The position numbers were made by a program, and so were the translations under genes. A stretch of 64,000 bases of DNA from Ophiobolus disseminans. Its lineage: Eukaryota; Ascomycota; Dothideomycetes; Pleosporales; Phaeosphaeriaceae. Below, piece by piece: positions 45,191 to 55,092 of this stretch. The stretch spans positions 1,719,644-1,783,643 of the forward strand of contig MU006217.1 in NCBI GenBank assembly GCA_010093685.1, read 5' to 3'. The notes beneath the pieces were generated by a model. That model worked only from the letters and a program-made list of their open reading frames with translations. It was not told where the DNA came from and made no database searches. How positions within the stretch are numbered: the stretch's first letter is position 1; each line of letters starts with the position of its first letter.

Positions 45191-46257
45191 CTAATCTCGT
45201 CGCAGCATGTTCTTGATCTTCACACCCACGTCTCGCCATGGTGACTTTCGCTGCAGCACTGGCTGAATAATTTCCATCACCTTCGGCTCATTCAACACCA
45301 CACCAAATCTCTCACCATCCGACCCATTGCTTCTACACTCTGCTCTCTCCCCACGCCCTTCGCTCTGACGCGTCTTCTCACCCACCAACTTCCCAGCCCC
45401 ACCTTCTTTTACTTTACTCTCCCTCTCCCCAACAACAACCTTCCACCTTCCCTCCCCCCTTGCATAACACACCTCTTCTGATTTGCCAGCAACAACTTCC
45501 CCCCCTCGCCATAGAACTGACAATCAAAATACGTATGCCCAAAGCCCCAAACGCTTACATTCGCATTCGTCCAACACACCTCCTTGCTTAGATCCGCTCT
45601 AAACCCATCATTCGTTTTAGACCTCGCGTGGCGCGGATGATTCGCGCGGCTGTCGAGCGTAGGGGAGTGGTGCGTGAGGATGATGATTTCGCGCTCTGGT
45701 GACTGCGAGGATACGTGTGAGACGGTGTCGTTGAGCCATGTCAAGTCTGCTCTGTGGTCGGCAGTGTGCTCGTAGATGCTGCGGTCCCATATACCGGTTT
45801 TGTCGTGGAAATCTGTGAGGAGTGTTGCGCAGGCGTGGAAGGAGGGGCGAGGGATGAGGGTCCATAGCGTACATCCCAGTACCGTAACACGTTCGTTTAC
45901 ATCCACGCGTCGGCGATTCAAGAAGTAAAAGCGGCTTGTGCCGTTATTTTTCGCTGTGGTGGCGCGTTCGAAGTCCTCGAATTTCTGTATTGCGACGTCG
46001 GTCGTTGTGCCGTATGCTTCGTGGTTGCCCATTACGTAGAAGATCTTGAGGTCAGGATTCTGTTTTAGGAGCGTGGAGAGGAATGTGAAGAATTAGGGGT
46101 GCTTTGGGAGGCCGATGTCGCCGAGTAGGAAGAGGTTTGGCGCGGCGATGGGGAAGGTGGAGGCGTGGGTGAAGGATGTGTAGGAGGGGCGTAAGAGGGG
46201 GGTTTCGAGGTATAGGTCGGATGCGATTTGGAATCGGAATGGGGGTGGGGAGGACAT
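45191..46257 (-). pseudogene. Metallophosphoesterase, inactivated
   Basis: A Ser/Thr-phosphatase-like metallophosphoesterase frame starts at ATG 46257 (MSSPPPFRFQ). Family blocks are in order: SDLYLETP, LFLLGDIGL, MGNHEAYG, TVLGCTLWT, ILTHHSPT and GFGHTYFDC. Three breaks are visible. Codon 55 is TAA (46093-46095) and the frame resumes directly. The metal-binding His of SDxH is Tyr (SDLY), and the second His of GHTH is Tyr (GHTY). Near 45468 a run of six G marks a probable frameshift: the first frame ends at 45409, while a neighbouring frame stays open to 45191. The retained blocks show descent from an active enzyme. Loss of two metal ligands argues against activity even if the stop were bypassed. 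Confidence 0.75.
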
Positions 46258-47159
46258 GGTGGGTGGTGCAGGATGGCTTGGGGCAGTCGATGTCGATGGT
46301 TGCTGTTTGGAGACAGACGATGGGTCTGAGAAGAACTTGAAAATCTTTCAAGGCGACAAGGTATGTTCCAGGCTTGGTTATCAATCCGCGGTTGATTTTC
46401 GCAGAACTGGAGAAGTGGACATGCGGTGAACCTATCGATGAGTCCAAGAAGATGTGTTGGCACGCCTCAGATTCCAGTTTACCGCCTTCTCTCAAACTAT
46501 GCTCCTTCTGGTTATGTCCACGTTTATTGCAGTTGGCGATATTAGGGCTGGCAAGCGTGCGTTGCAACAAGGTGGAAGTAGAGCAACTGGCCCAATCGCA
46601 GAATTCGCTCCGCGCTGCTATATGGAAACCTTGGGGAACGCGAATTACCTCAGGCCTTGTGATTGTAAGTTTTTGTAGTTCTGGAAGTGTTGCTTCGAGC
46701 ATGTGGTGTTACAGTCGTCGCATGTTGGAAATCTCGAAGTTCAGATATAGGAAACCTCCAGGGCTGGGAAAATTCGGAACGCTAACGGTCAAGTCAACCC
46801 AGGATAGTTACCATCTCTCGCGATAGTACCTAGGTAAAATCAACTGCATAGTTCATAAAACATATCTTTTGGAGAACTTTGGAAGTACTAAGATGTTTAC
46901 CACGGTAGAGGCATGATATTTCAAGAAAGATATCAAACAGTGTCTAAATTGCTGGTGCCACATGAACTACGGTACTCAAAACACTCAACCACAGTCTGAT
47001 TGTTCGAATAACAAATATTTCCTAACGAGTATATATCTACCCTACCCAAATCACTTATTCCCTCTTCCTTCTCAACCCCTACACACAATCCCTCGGTCCT
47101 ATCCCGTCCACCATCGAGAGAAAAACACGTGAAGTCCTTCACAACCACCAACCCCAAAA
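46258..47159. other. Divergent intergenic region with CTAGG palindrome
   Basis: About 900 bp between the phosphoesterase remnant and the RING gene. It holds TACCTAGGTA at 46827-46836 and a C-rich stretch just before 47160. Frames at 46374-46826 show no family. Confidence 0.4.
46827..46836. repeat. Intergenic palindrome TACCTAGGTA, copy 2
   Basis: Exact 10-bp palindrome, identical to 25504-25513 and 58915-58924. The role is unknown. Confidence 0.7.
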
Positions 47160-47903
47160 ATGCCATCCGCCTACACCACAATCAGCCTATCCACCATCCT
47201 CGCCCCCATCGCCAAACACTCCTCCCTCGCCCTAGAAACCAGATGCCCCATCTGCCTCGACCCCTACTCCGCAGACCCCTACATGCACGCATCGCACATC
47301 CATTGCCCCGTGCAGATCCGCAATATCAACGGCTGCACGCACGTCTTTGGCACGAAGTGCCTGCGCACTTGGCTGCGTGGGCATAATACGTGCCCCATGT
47401 GCCGTGCGGAATTATACCACCGGCCTATTTCTTATTGGGAAGGAGATATTCATCCAAGGGGCACGCACACGCAGGATCTGTTTACATTGTCTGATTTCCC
47501 TACCGCAAATAATCGGGAAGACGTTCCCTTTCAGAGGCGGGGTCGACAGCACGCTATAGCTCCGAGGCACACGAGGACTCGTACGGTGAGTGAGCATGGT
47601 AATGTGAATGAGAACTGGTATCGCGCGGGTATGACGATTGTCGACGCGGTAAACGCGTTGAGGGCGCAAGAACGGGTGAGGGAGGAGATGTGGAGTAGAG
47701 ATCTTTGGGCGGGGGAGAGCGAGGAGGAGAGGATGGCTTGGGAGGTGTTACCTAGTGAGGATGAGGGGGGTGGGGATGGGAATGAGAATGAGAATGTGAT
47801 TGAAGGTGAAGCTGTGATTGAGAAGAATTTCATGAAGAGGGTTCGGGGGTGGTGGAAGACTGTGCAGAGGGGTGTGATGGGTCGTTCTGGGGGAGGGAGT
47901 TGA
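47160..47903 (+). CDS. RING-H2 finger protein, 247 aa
   Basis: Intronless from ATG 47160 (MPSAYTTISLST). The RING begins near residue 28: RCPICLDPY, then a Cys/His-containing insertion, GCTHVFGTKCLRTWL and NTCPMCRAELY. This supplies the eight zinc ligands of a RING-H2 E3 ubiquitin ligase, with an unusually long first loop. The C-terminal 150 residues are Arg/Glu-rich with EEMWSRDLWAGESEEERMAW and a final basic WWKTVQRG. No membrane segment is present. Related RING proteins in the window are at 56927-58381 and 60141-60693, sharing the GCxHxxGxxCL block. Substrates are unknown. Confidence 0.85.
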   Translation: MPSAYTTISLSTILAPIAKHSSLALETRCPICLDPYSADPYMHASHIHCPVQIRNINGCTHVFGTKCLRTWLRGHNTCPMCRAELYHRPISYWEGDIHPRGTHTQDLFTLSDFPTANNREDVPFQRRGRQHAIAPRHTRTRTVSEHGNVNENWYRAGMTIVDAVNALRAQERVREEMWSRDLWAGESEEERMAWEVLPSEDEGGGDGNENENVIEGEAVIEKNFMKRVRGWWKTVQRGVMGRSGGGS

Positions 47904-48546
47904 GTTTGCTGGATCCGAGGAGTGTGGTGGGTCGTGTGTAGTTTTGTTGGACGTGTTTTCGGGTGTTCTGTTGATATGTGAGGATACTGTTGCTTCTGAT
48001 AGTTTTCGACTACTTCCCACACATTTCTTCGTTGATGTCTCGACTCATCGAAATTCGTCCTTTTTCTTTTCGATCAACTCGCTGATATACCTTCCTTTCC
48101 TAACACACCATTTGCCTATCCCTCGTTTCTAAATTATGTTGTGAATCAACAGCTTCCTATCGATTGATCGCACTCTTTCGTCCTGTCACTACTCAATCAA
48201 GCTCCGCGTACCGAGGCCACACCCTGGATAAGTGCCGTCCCACTTCTCGAATTCATGATGCGTTATGTTCGTTTCTTGATAACTCGAAGTAGTGTTGCTT
48301 TTGATTAAAAGATGCGTGAGAATGTCTTGGAATGGCTACAATAATGCCTTCCGAATAGCCTTGCGTGTGAGGCATAGTTCTTGTTGCTGTGATGAATAGC
48401 AAAGGTTGTGGAAAGAGAAATCCAAAGACGCCGAGGAAGAACGCGGCCGAGGGCATACCAGTGTGAGGAATTAACCCTTGGCTCGCTGTGCTTTTTACTT
48501 CTAACCAAGAGTATACCGCACAACTCCGCGACCGGACACAACCATA
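47904..48546. other. Convergent intergenic region
   Basis: About 640 bp between the RING gene and the F-box gene. No gene is supported. Confidence 0.4.
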
Positions 48547-49854
48547 TCACATGGCATTTTCCAGCTCATGCAGGCGCACATCTCCCATGCCCATCTCGTC
48601 GAACGGGTACGTAGTAGCCCCAATATGCCAAGCAGGGCCCGAAGTAACCTCCCTCAGCCGCTCAATGCAGAGTGGTACCTGTTCTCTCCATACTCTGTGT
48701 CCCTTCTCACCGATACAAATCGGCTTCCAGAGAGCATGCGTCCTTGAGCCAGTGAACGGTTTGCGCAGATATATGCGTTCCAAAACTGGCAGAGTGTCGC
48801 TGGACGAAGCGAGGTGACGGAGCAAATCTGCCCAAGTTGATTCTTCATTGCGGAGCAATATATGACTGAGGCTGAGATTCTGGAGCGTAGGATATGACGG
48901 AGCGAGTAGTTGGTATAGATCGTCAGCTTTGTTCAGGCGGAAGTGGGCGAGCTTGCATGTTTCCAATTTGGTGAAATTACAATGTCGTGCGATTTCGCCC
49001 ATGAGGTCGTCGTCAAGACTGCTGTAGCAATCCAGGCTCAAGTATTTCACGTTGCTTGCCTTGGCAAGAAACCGCACTACAAACGGGGCTCTGGCACTTT
49101 CGAGCTCGAACCCTGTGTCTGGAAAGCGCCAGTCCCGCAGAGTGAGCTCGAGTCTCCCGAGCTTTTCAAAGGCGGCGTCGAAACTGCGAAGTGCTGGAGC
49201 GAGACTCTCGAGACGACCAATGCTAACAGCTCCATGGTTCAGTTCGGGATTGGTGCATATTGTCCGGACGTGAATACCTGAATCCGCAATGGCGGCCATG
49301 ATGGAGATGAACGGCCTGCTCATCTCATGCTGGCTGGTCTCGCAATATCGACGTCCGAAATTGCCATATATACTAGACATGCCATCGTATTCGAACGTGA
49401 CACTCTCCAACTGTCCGATTTCCTTAAACACTTTCCGCAAGCATTGTTGGTCATAGCGCGTCTCGTTGAAGAAAGTCGCGAGTTCATTGGCTTCCTCCTC
49501 TTCCTTAATATATACGCTCTTGAGATACACGCCGTCAGTCTCGCTGATGATAGAATCAGCTTCTTGAATTCGCCTGCGCAGTTGCCAAAGCGAGATTGAG
49601 TGTTTCGGAGTCGCGTTGATGCGAAGATGCTGTAACGCAACGCCAAATTCTGGATGCTTTGAGATGTCGACAATTTGATCCAAGTCGTGTTTAGTCCAAA
49701 GAATGGAGCGCGTGTGGAAGAAGCGGTCCCGGAATATAAGCTGTGATTGATGCTGAAGCGATCTTGACGCTAGACGCAGCGAACGAGATGAGGAGAGGTC
49801 AAGGTAGGTTGCGATGGTTTCAATCAACTCGGTGGGTAGGGATTCTAGAGACAT
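48547..49854 (-). CDS. F-box protein with LRR-like tail, 435 aa
   Basis: Intronless from ATG 49854. The N-terminus is a clear F-box: LESLPTELIETIATYLDL followed by SLRLASRSL. The remainder shows irregular Leu-rich segments such as NVKYLSLDCYSSL, KLETCKLAHFRL and LQNLSLSHILL, which suggest an LRR-like substrate-binding arm. F-box proteins link substrates to Skp1-Cullin ubiquitin ligases. The substrate is unknown. It is not closely related to the F-box-like pair at the left edge. Confidence 0.88.
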   Translation of the reverse strand: MSLESLPTELIETIATYLDLSSSRSLRLASRSLQHQSQLIFRDRFFHTRSILWTKHDLDQIVDISKHPEFGVALQHLRINATPKHSISLWQLRRRIQEADSIISETDGVYLKSVYIKEEEEANELATFFNETRYDQQCLRKVFKEIGQLESVTFEYDGMSSIYGNFGRRYCETSQHEMSRPFISIMAAIADSGIHVRTICTNPELNHGAVSIGRLESLAPALRSFDAAFEKLGRLELTLRDWRFPDTGFELESARAPFVVRFLAKASNVKYLSLDCYSSLDDDLMGEIARHCNFTKLETCKLAHFRLNKADDLYQLLAPSYPTLQNLSLSHILLRNEESTWADLLRHLASSSDTLPVLERIYLRKPFTGSRTHALWKPICIGEKGHRVWREQVPLCIERLREVTSGPAWHIGATTYPFDEMGMGDVRLHELENAM

Positions 49855-50217
49855 CGGTCAAGTGCAGTTGCTGTCAACGGAGTGTCTTTGGCAGAGCTGG
49901 AAATTGGCAGGTTCGGAGGGTAAACGCTTACAGAGGCAAACTGATGCGGGGAAGCCAACGCTACCCGGATCGGGAACAGCATCTGCAAGTCAGCAATCAG
50001 GATGCGGCTGGAGCAAACAGTTGATTTTTGTTGGTGTTAGTGCAAACCGTTGCTTCGTTGAACTTGTTTGAAGAATTGTCAAGATTTGTGCAAAGTGAAA
50101 TTAGCATGCGAAGACAGTAAGGGCTCTACGAGATGTCTGCAATACCTCACAGGATTCTTGAATTGGTATGTCCGGTTATAGCAAATTGCGGTGAGTTATC
50201 TAGACTCATGGTCCCAT
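49855..50217. other. Short intergenic region
   Basis: About 360 bp between the F-box gene start and the 3' end of the WKF gene. Nothing is supported apart from the promoter of the F-box gene. Confidence 0.4.
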
Positions 50218-51906
50218 CTAATTGCTGTCGCTCTCAGCATCACTACTCTCCAATTTTCGGCCTCTGGACTCCTGTTCGCTCCCACTATCATCACTGCCGT
50301 TGTCTCCTTCTGAGCTGGAAGACTCTGCCTCTGATCCCGCATCTTCAGATCCAGACTCGTCGCTGGAGCTGTCGTCATCACTGCTACTGCTGTCTGAGCT
50401 GCTGTCGTCGCTCGACACGTCCCCTCTTCGTTTACGCTTCTTCGAATCGCGTTTTGGCGCCAAATTTTGAAGTAGTGGGTTGATGCTGTTGGTGTGAATT
50501 ACTGGTAGAATAGGCGACGTGCGGCCCAGCGCTGTCAGCAGCGCTTCAGCACGCTCTCTTCGTAGTCGGCGGATGAAGTTGTCACCATGGGGGTGAGTAG
50601 CCAACGCCTCCATGTCGCCTTCGACCTTGCGACGCTTTCGCTCTCTGTCTATGCGCGCCTGCAACGCTTCGTCGTGCATGGCCTTCCGTGCTTCAGAATC
50701 GTCCATTGGTGGTTCTTTGGCGTCTTCGGCGTCCAACTCTCTGATTGCTGCCTCACACTTCGATGTCAGGAGCTCGATAGCACCCGGCCCCTTCAAGCCC
50801 TGCACGTATTCCAGTAGCGCTTCCGAGTGTTCCTCGGGTATCCTGAAAATATTGACGGCGTTGTCAATAACGTCGTTTTGCTTGGCCTTGTTAAACTTCC
50901 AGTTGTCTCGGTTTGTGTGATATTGAGCAAGGTAGGAAGTATAAGTGGATGGGTCCTTCTTCTTGCCCTTGGATTTGGCGGGTCCCGGGGCTGTGTTTGT
51001 TGCGGGTGGTTTCTCCTGGTGCGATTTCGCTGGCGCTGTCGTCTTCGAGCGCTCTGGAGCCTGTTCCTTCTTCTTCTGTTTGCTCTCTGCTTCCCTATCG
51101 AGAAACTGGGCACGCTCCTCGAGCTCAGCCAAGGTCGAGTTGGCGTCCACTCCCTTTTGGTCTGCAGCCCACTTCTTGAACAAATTCTGAGCGCTATGGC
51201 CGTCGACTCTCTTGGTGTCTGGCGTAAAAGTGACCGACTTCCGGCGATCAATGCCAGAGGGTGAGCCTGAAGGATCTTTAGTGCTACTTCTGGCGCCCTC
51301 GTGGTGTTGGTGTGGTGTTGAAGTTGGCGCTAAGGTGTCGTGGTCAGTCTCAGTAGATGCAAGTAGAGTCCGCCTTCCTTTCTTAGGCGGCAGGGCCTCG
51401 GCGCCAGGTGAGAGAGATGAGCGATCACGGGCTGCAGGCTTTGGCGCGGGCGTTTGTTCAGCTTGGCCATGTTCAGGGTCCCGTCTCTTTTGTTTGGGCT
51501 TTGCTTTCTTCTTGCGGTAGTTGGGGTCGCCTTTGGGCTGCTCTGCATCTGCGGATATAGGCTCGGCGATATCTATACTTGCAGGTGCAGTAGCCTCGGT
51601 GGTGGTGGTCTCCGTGCTATCCACAGTTTCAGGTTCTGTTCTGCCCCTCTTTGATGTTTGGCCATCTTCAGCTGGCTCATGTTGGTGTTTTCGCTTGCCA
51701 AGCTTCGAGGATTTGCCGTTTACGGTAGGCTCGATGGGTGCTTGATGTGTGTCGCGACTGCCATGTTGCGCATCATAGGGTGTGACGTGCTGCTGGTCGG
51801 CGACTGAAGCACTGGGCTCAGGCGCGGTGACTCCGGATTGGGTCTCATTCTTGAGGGCCAGTCCCAGTCTCCTCCAGGCGGGAATGCGGGTTCCGTTCTC
51901 AGGCAT
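50218..51906 (-). CDS. WKF-domain protein (C7orf50-like), 562 aa
   Basis: Intronless from ATG 51906 (MPENGTRIPAWRRLG). The first 330 residues are disordered and charged, with many KKKGKK/KRK clusters typical of nucleolar proteins. The WKF domain sits near residues 335-400: YLAQYHTNRDNWKFNKAKQN, then NIFRIPEEHSEALLEYVQGLKG. The C-terminus has KRDSKKRKRRG and a long Ser/Asp/Glu tract. WKF proteins are nucleolar and linked to ribosome assembly by homology; the exact role is not known. It is divergent from SCL1 with 322 bp between the starts. Confidence 0.85.
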   Translation of the reverse strand: MPENGTRIPAWRRLGLALKNETQSGVTAPEPSASVADQQHVTPYDAQHGSRDTHQAPIEPTVNGKSSKLGKRKHQHEPAEDGQTSKRGRTEPETVDSTETTTTEATAPASIDIAEPISADAEQPKGDPNYRKKKAKPKQKRRDPEHGQAEQTPAPKPAARDRSSLSPGAEALPPKKGRRTLLASTETDHDTLAPTSTPHQHHEGARSSTKDPSGSPSGIDRRKSVTFTPDTKRVDGHSAQNLFKKWAADQKGVDANSTLAELEERAQFLDREAESKQKKKEQAPERSKTTAPAKSHQEKPPATNTAPGPAKSKGKKKDPSTYTSYLAQYHTNRDNWKFNKAKQNDVIDNAVNIFRIPEEHSEALLEYVQGLKGPGAIELLTSKCEAAIRELDAEDAKEPPMDDSEARKAMHDEALQARIDRERKRRKVEGDMEALATHPHGDNFIRRLRRERAEALLTALGRTSPILPVIHTNSINPLLQNLAPKRDSKKRKRRGDVSSDDSSSDSSSSDDDSSSDESGSEDAGSEAESSSSEGDNGSDDSGSEQESRGRKLESSDAESDSN

Positions 51907-52228
51907 GGCGAATGTGGAATATGGGAAGTCAATTTCTCTGCCTTATGCGAAGATCATTGCCATCGCTCATGCCCGAATCAGCTCGTGCTGCAGTCTGTCA
52001 GAGTGAGGACGTCGAATGAGATGCGGCGCAGAGGTTTTTGCAGCTGATGGGTCCAAGCGCCGTCGAGGCGATCCCCGAGCTTCTAGGCGGGCGAGCAACG
52101 CGTGTAGCAACCAACGACGACGTCAACCACCGCCAACCCCCAGAATCTCGCAGCTTGAGCTTACCCAAATCTCCGGAGCTGCAGCTGAATTTGAGAAACC
52201 AAAGTACTCATAAAGAACCGCCGCCATC
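51907..52228. promoter_or_regulatory. Divergent promoter, WKF gene and SCL1
   Basis: A 322-bp region that must serve both starts. I cannot point to a definite proteasome-associated control element. The short distance suggests shared control. Confidence 0.4.
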
Positions 52229-53246
52229 ATGTCTGGTGCGTCACAAGGCGGCCCTCAAGCTGTTGTTTGGCGGCACACCTGCTAACAGCTGCCCTCGCCA
52301 TGCAGGAAGCGCCGGCTACGACCGACACATCACCATCTTCTCGGACCAGGGCCGCCTCTACCAAGTCGGTATGCAGCCCTTCTCATGCCACATTGCACAT
52401 AGCGACACTGTGCAGCCTCGACCGCCTCCGCTAACACAGCACCCACAGAATATGCATTCAAGGCGATCACGGCGGCGAACATCACATCATTGGGCGTGCG
52501 GGGCAAGGACTGCGCGGTAGTCATCTCGCAGAAGAAGGTGCCCGTATGTGCTCTAGGCCCTTCAGGCCAGACACGTGGTTGATACATGTGCACAGGACAA
52601 GCTCATCGACCCCTCGTCCGTCTCCCATATCTTCAGGCTCTCGCCCTCGGTTGGCTGCGTCATGACAGGCTCTATTGCAGATGCCAGGGCGTCCGTGAGC
52701 AGAGCCCGGGGTGAAGCTGCCGAGTTCCGCTACAAGTACGGCTACGAGATGCCCTGCGACGTCCTCGCCAAGAGGATAGCCAACATCAGCCAGGTCTACA
52801 CACAGCGTGTAAGCGGATCGAGCTGCTGGAGGCAATTATAGGTGTTAACGGTTCTGCAGGCGTACATGCGGCCATTGGGCGTGGCCACTACCCTGATATC
52901 ACTCGACTCTGAATACGGACCCCAGCTGTATAAGTGCGACCCGGCAGGCTACTACGTGGGCTACAAGGCAACAGCCTCGGGGCCCAAGACGCAGGAGGCG
53001 CTCAACTTCCTCGAGAAGAAGCTGAAGAACAGGGAGCATGCCGAGGGCAGCTGGGAGGAGGTGGTCGAGCTGGCAATCACCGCACTGAGCACCGTCCTCT
53101 CCGTCGATTTCAAGAAGGGCGAATTGGAGGTGGGCATCGTAGGCGGCCCAAAGAAGGACGGCCAAGAGGGCACAGACCCGACGTTCAGGGCGCTCACCGA
53201 GGAAGAAATCGACGAACGGCTGCAGTCTATTGCCGACAAGGACTAA
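52229..53246 (+). CDS. SCL1: 20S proteasome subunit alpha1
   Basis: Exons are 52229-52235, 52306-52368, 52449-52543, 52596-52808 and 52860-53246, giving 254 residues, the normal size. The first coding exon has only 7 nt (MSG). The N-terminal YDRHITIFS/GRLYQVEYAFKA is the alpha-subunit signature. GKDCAVVISQKKVPDKL, RYKYGYEMPCDVLAKR and AYMRPLGVATTLISLD match the alpha1 (SCL1/PSMA6) type rather than other alpha subunits. Alpha subunits form the outer rings and gate of the 20S core and are not proteolytic. All five exons join in frame with intact conserved blocks. Confidence 0.96.
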
Positions 53247-54282
53247 GGGGCGGTACCGACGCGGTGGAAAGCAGGTGTGGGCCGCTGAAGGACGGAAACG
53301 ATGTGATCACGACGGGACTCCAGGTAGCATGAAACGACCTCTCAGACGTCAGAAGCGCTTCAGCAGCACTATGAATCAAGACTTAGACTGACTACACCTG
53401 CATAAGCGCACTCGTGAAGTTGCAAGCGGAGCCGATGCGACTCCTTGGGAGTTCAGCCCTGACAAGCCCTGACTCCACATGGCCTGCCGTTGCTGCTCGC
53501 CCATCGCTCAATGACAGCATGCATCGACTCCCGGTTCAGCTGCAGCAGCCTCAAGCACCCCAGTAGCGATTCATCGACGTCGCCTAACTGGCTGGCGCCA
53601 AACTACGCAGCACAGCCTCACTTGTGGCTTACACCAATGGGCGCGCTTACAGTCGTGGCTGGTGGCCCATGTGGGTTCCTACTCAGGTCAACTCTTACCG
53701 GGCTTGCCTGAGGCTTTTGGTGCGCGAGGGCCGGCGACCGCTCATCTAAAAACACTGGCCAATCACGCCGCCGGACGCCGGCTCTGGAGACGCGCCTTTC
53801 CCCATGCGGCTGCAACACCAAGCCGCTCTGAGAAGAGCAGCCAGCCACATTGCCCAGGGCCGCACTGTCTACAAGCGCATGCCAGCTGTAGTAGTATGGA
53901 TCGAAAAATAGTGTGCGATGCGTTCTTGCATGGTGTTTTCTCTTCACATCTTCACTTACCGTGCTTCTCACTCCTTCATCGACGCTTCGACCGCCAATTC
54001 GCGATGCTGAATGGTCACCTTCAAGCCGAGCAGCCAGCTGGACGCTACTCACGGTCTAAATGTGGATCTCGGCACCAGAGTAGCAGGCGGGAAGGGCCTG
54101 ACTATCTCGAGCCTTGCAGAGCATACCTCCTCTTGAACGACTGCATGAATCTGTATATTTAACGGTCTCGCCACGCCGCCTCAACTCACCATCCACACTG
54201 TCAAGCCTCAGTTCCATTCGCAGCCCATCTTCAGCCACCCAACTTGATCGTCGTAAGCGACTTCACTGCACCATCCATCACC
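53247..54282. other. Intergenic, no supported gene
   Basis: About 1 kb between SCL1 and the next plus-strand gene. Frames at 53618-54052 (minus) and 53662-54162 (plus) overlap each other without recognisable content. Confidence 0.4.
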
Positions 54283-55092
54283 ATGTCCGACGGTTGTAAG
54301 GCTGCCCCTTCCCTATCCAGAAACATTCCTTCGCAGCTTCCTCAAGTTGCTTCAAACCGGCTCAGTCACTAACACTGCTCGATAGTGAACGATGCCCGCG
54401 CTATGCGCGTCGCGGAGATCATGACTGACTTCCGCAACCTCCAACACTATCTGGTACAACTACGCGCAGCGCCCACGGCAGAGGAGTACTACCTGGAAGG
54501 TTACTCCCTGCTTCGTCAGTGCACCACCGATGCTCAGGCAATCCTCCAGGCGCCCTTCGGAGGCAGCAGTGGTTCGGGGTCAGGAGACCCTGAGCAGGAG
54601 AAACATCAGTTGAGGACGTAAGTCGCGCCTTCCTACGCCTTTCTATTGTCCCACTGCGATATGCAACTTGGGCTCAGACTCGGAGCACCATCGCGACTCA
54701 GTGGCAGAACTTGAGCAAGGCCAAGAGCTGACGTCAGAGCACAGTATCATCACAGACGCAGCCGTGCGTCGCTTCCAATGCCAGAGGGCATATCTACTAG
54801 CCAACGCTGGCCTGCGGTGGATGAACAGTCGCAACAGCGTCTTGCGAGGCCAGAAACCAAATGCGGGTCATCTTGGCGCCCTGCAGCAGGCTGATGCTAC
54901 GCTACGAAATGCAAGCTTTCTCCCTTGTGCTCGTGTGCCATGGTCACTAACAGATCGCTTCAGGACCGCCTAGCAATCACAGACGCCTACGTGGAAAGCA
55001 CACTACGATCCCAAGACGCCGCCCAAGGCAAGTGGCTCAACGAGGACCCCTCGCTGGCACAGATCCAACACATCCTCATGTCCCGACGATGA
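54283..55092 (+). CDS. Hypothetical helical protein with a GC-AG intron, 179 aa
   Basis: Proposed exons are 54283-54295, 54386-54617, 54745-54910 and 54964-55092; the lengths sum to 540 nt and end at TGA 55090-55092. The second intron has GTAAGT, a GCTGAC branch and CACAG; nearer AGs lead to stops. The third intron starts GCAAGC, not GT, with a CACTAAC branch and CTTCAG acceptor. It joins ADATLRN to DRLAITDAYVESTLRSQ in frame. The protein is mostly helical and soluble, with a Gly/Ser stretch (GGSSGSGSGD). No domain is recognised. The first exon codes MSDG plus part of the next codon. Confidence 0.65.
54911..54963 (+). other. GC-AG intron, 53 nt
   Basis: Donor GCAAGC, branch-like CACTAAC 20 nt before the end, acceptor CAG. 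It is the only way I found to join the flanking frames with a normal intron length; GT donors nearby give introns below 40 nt or the wrong phase. Confidence 0.6.
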
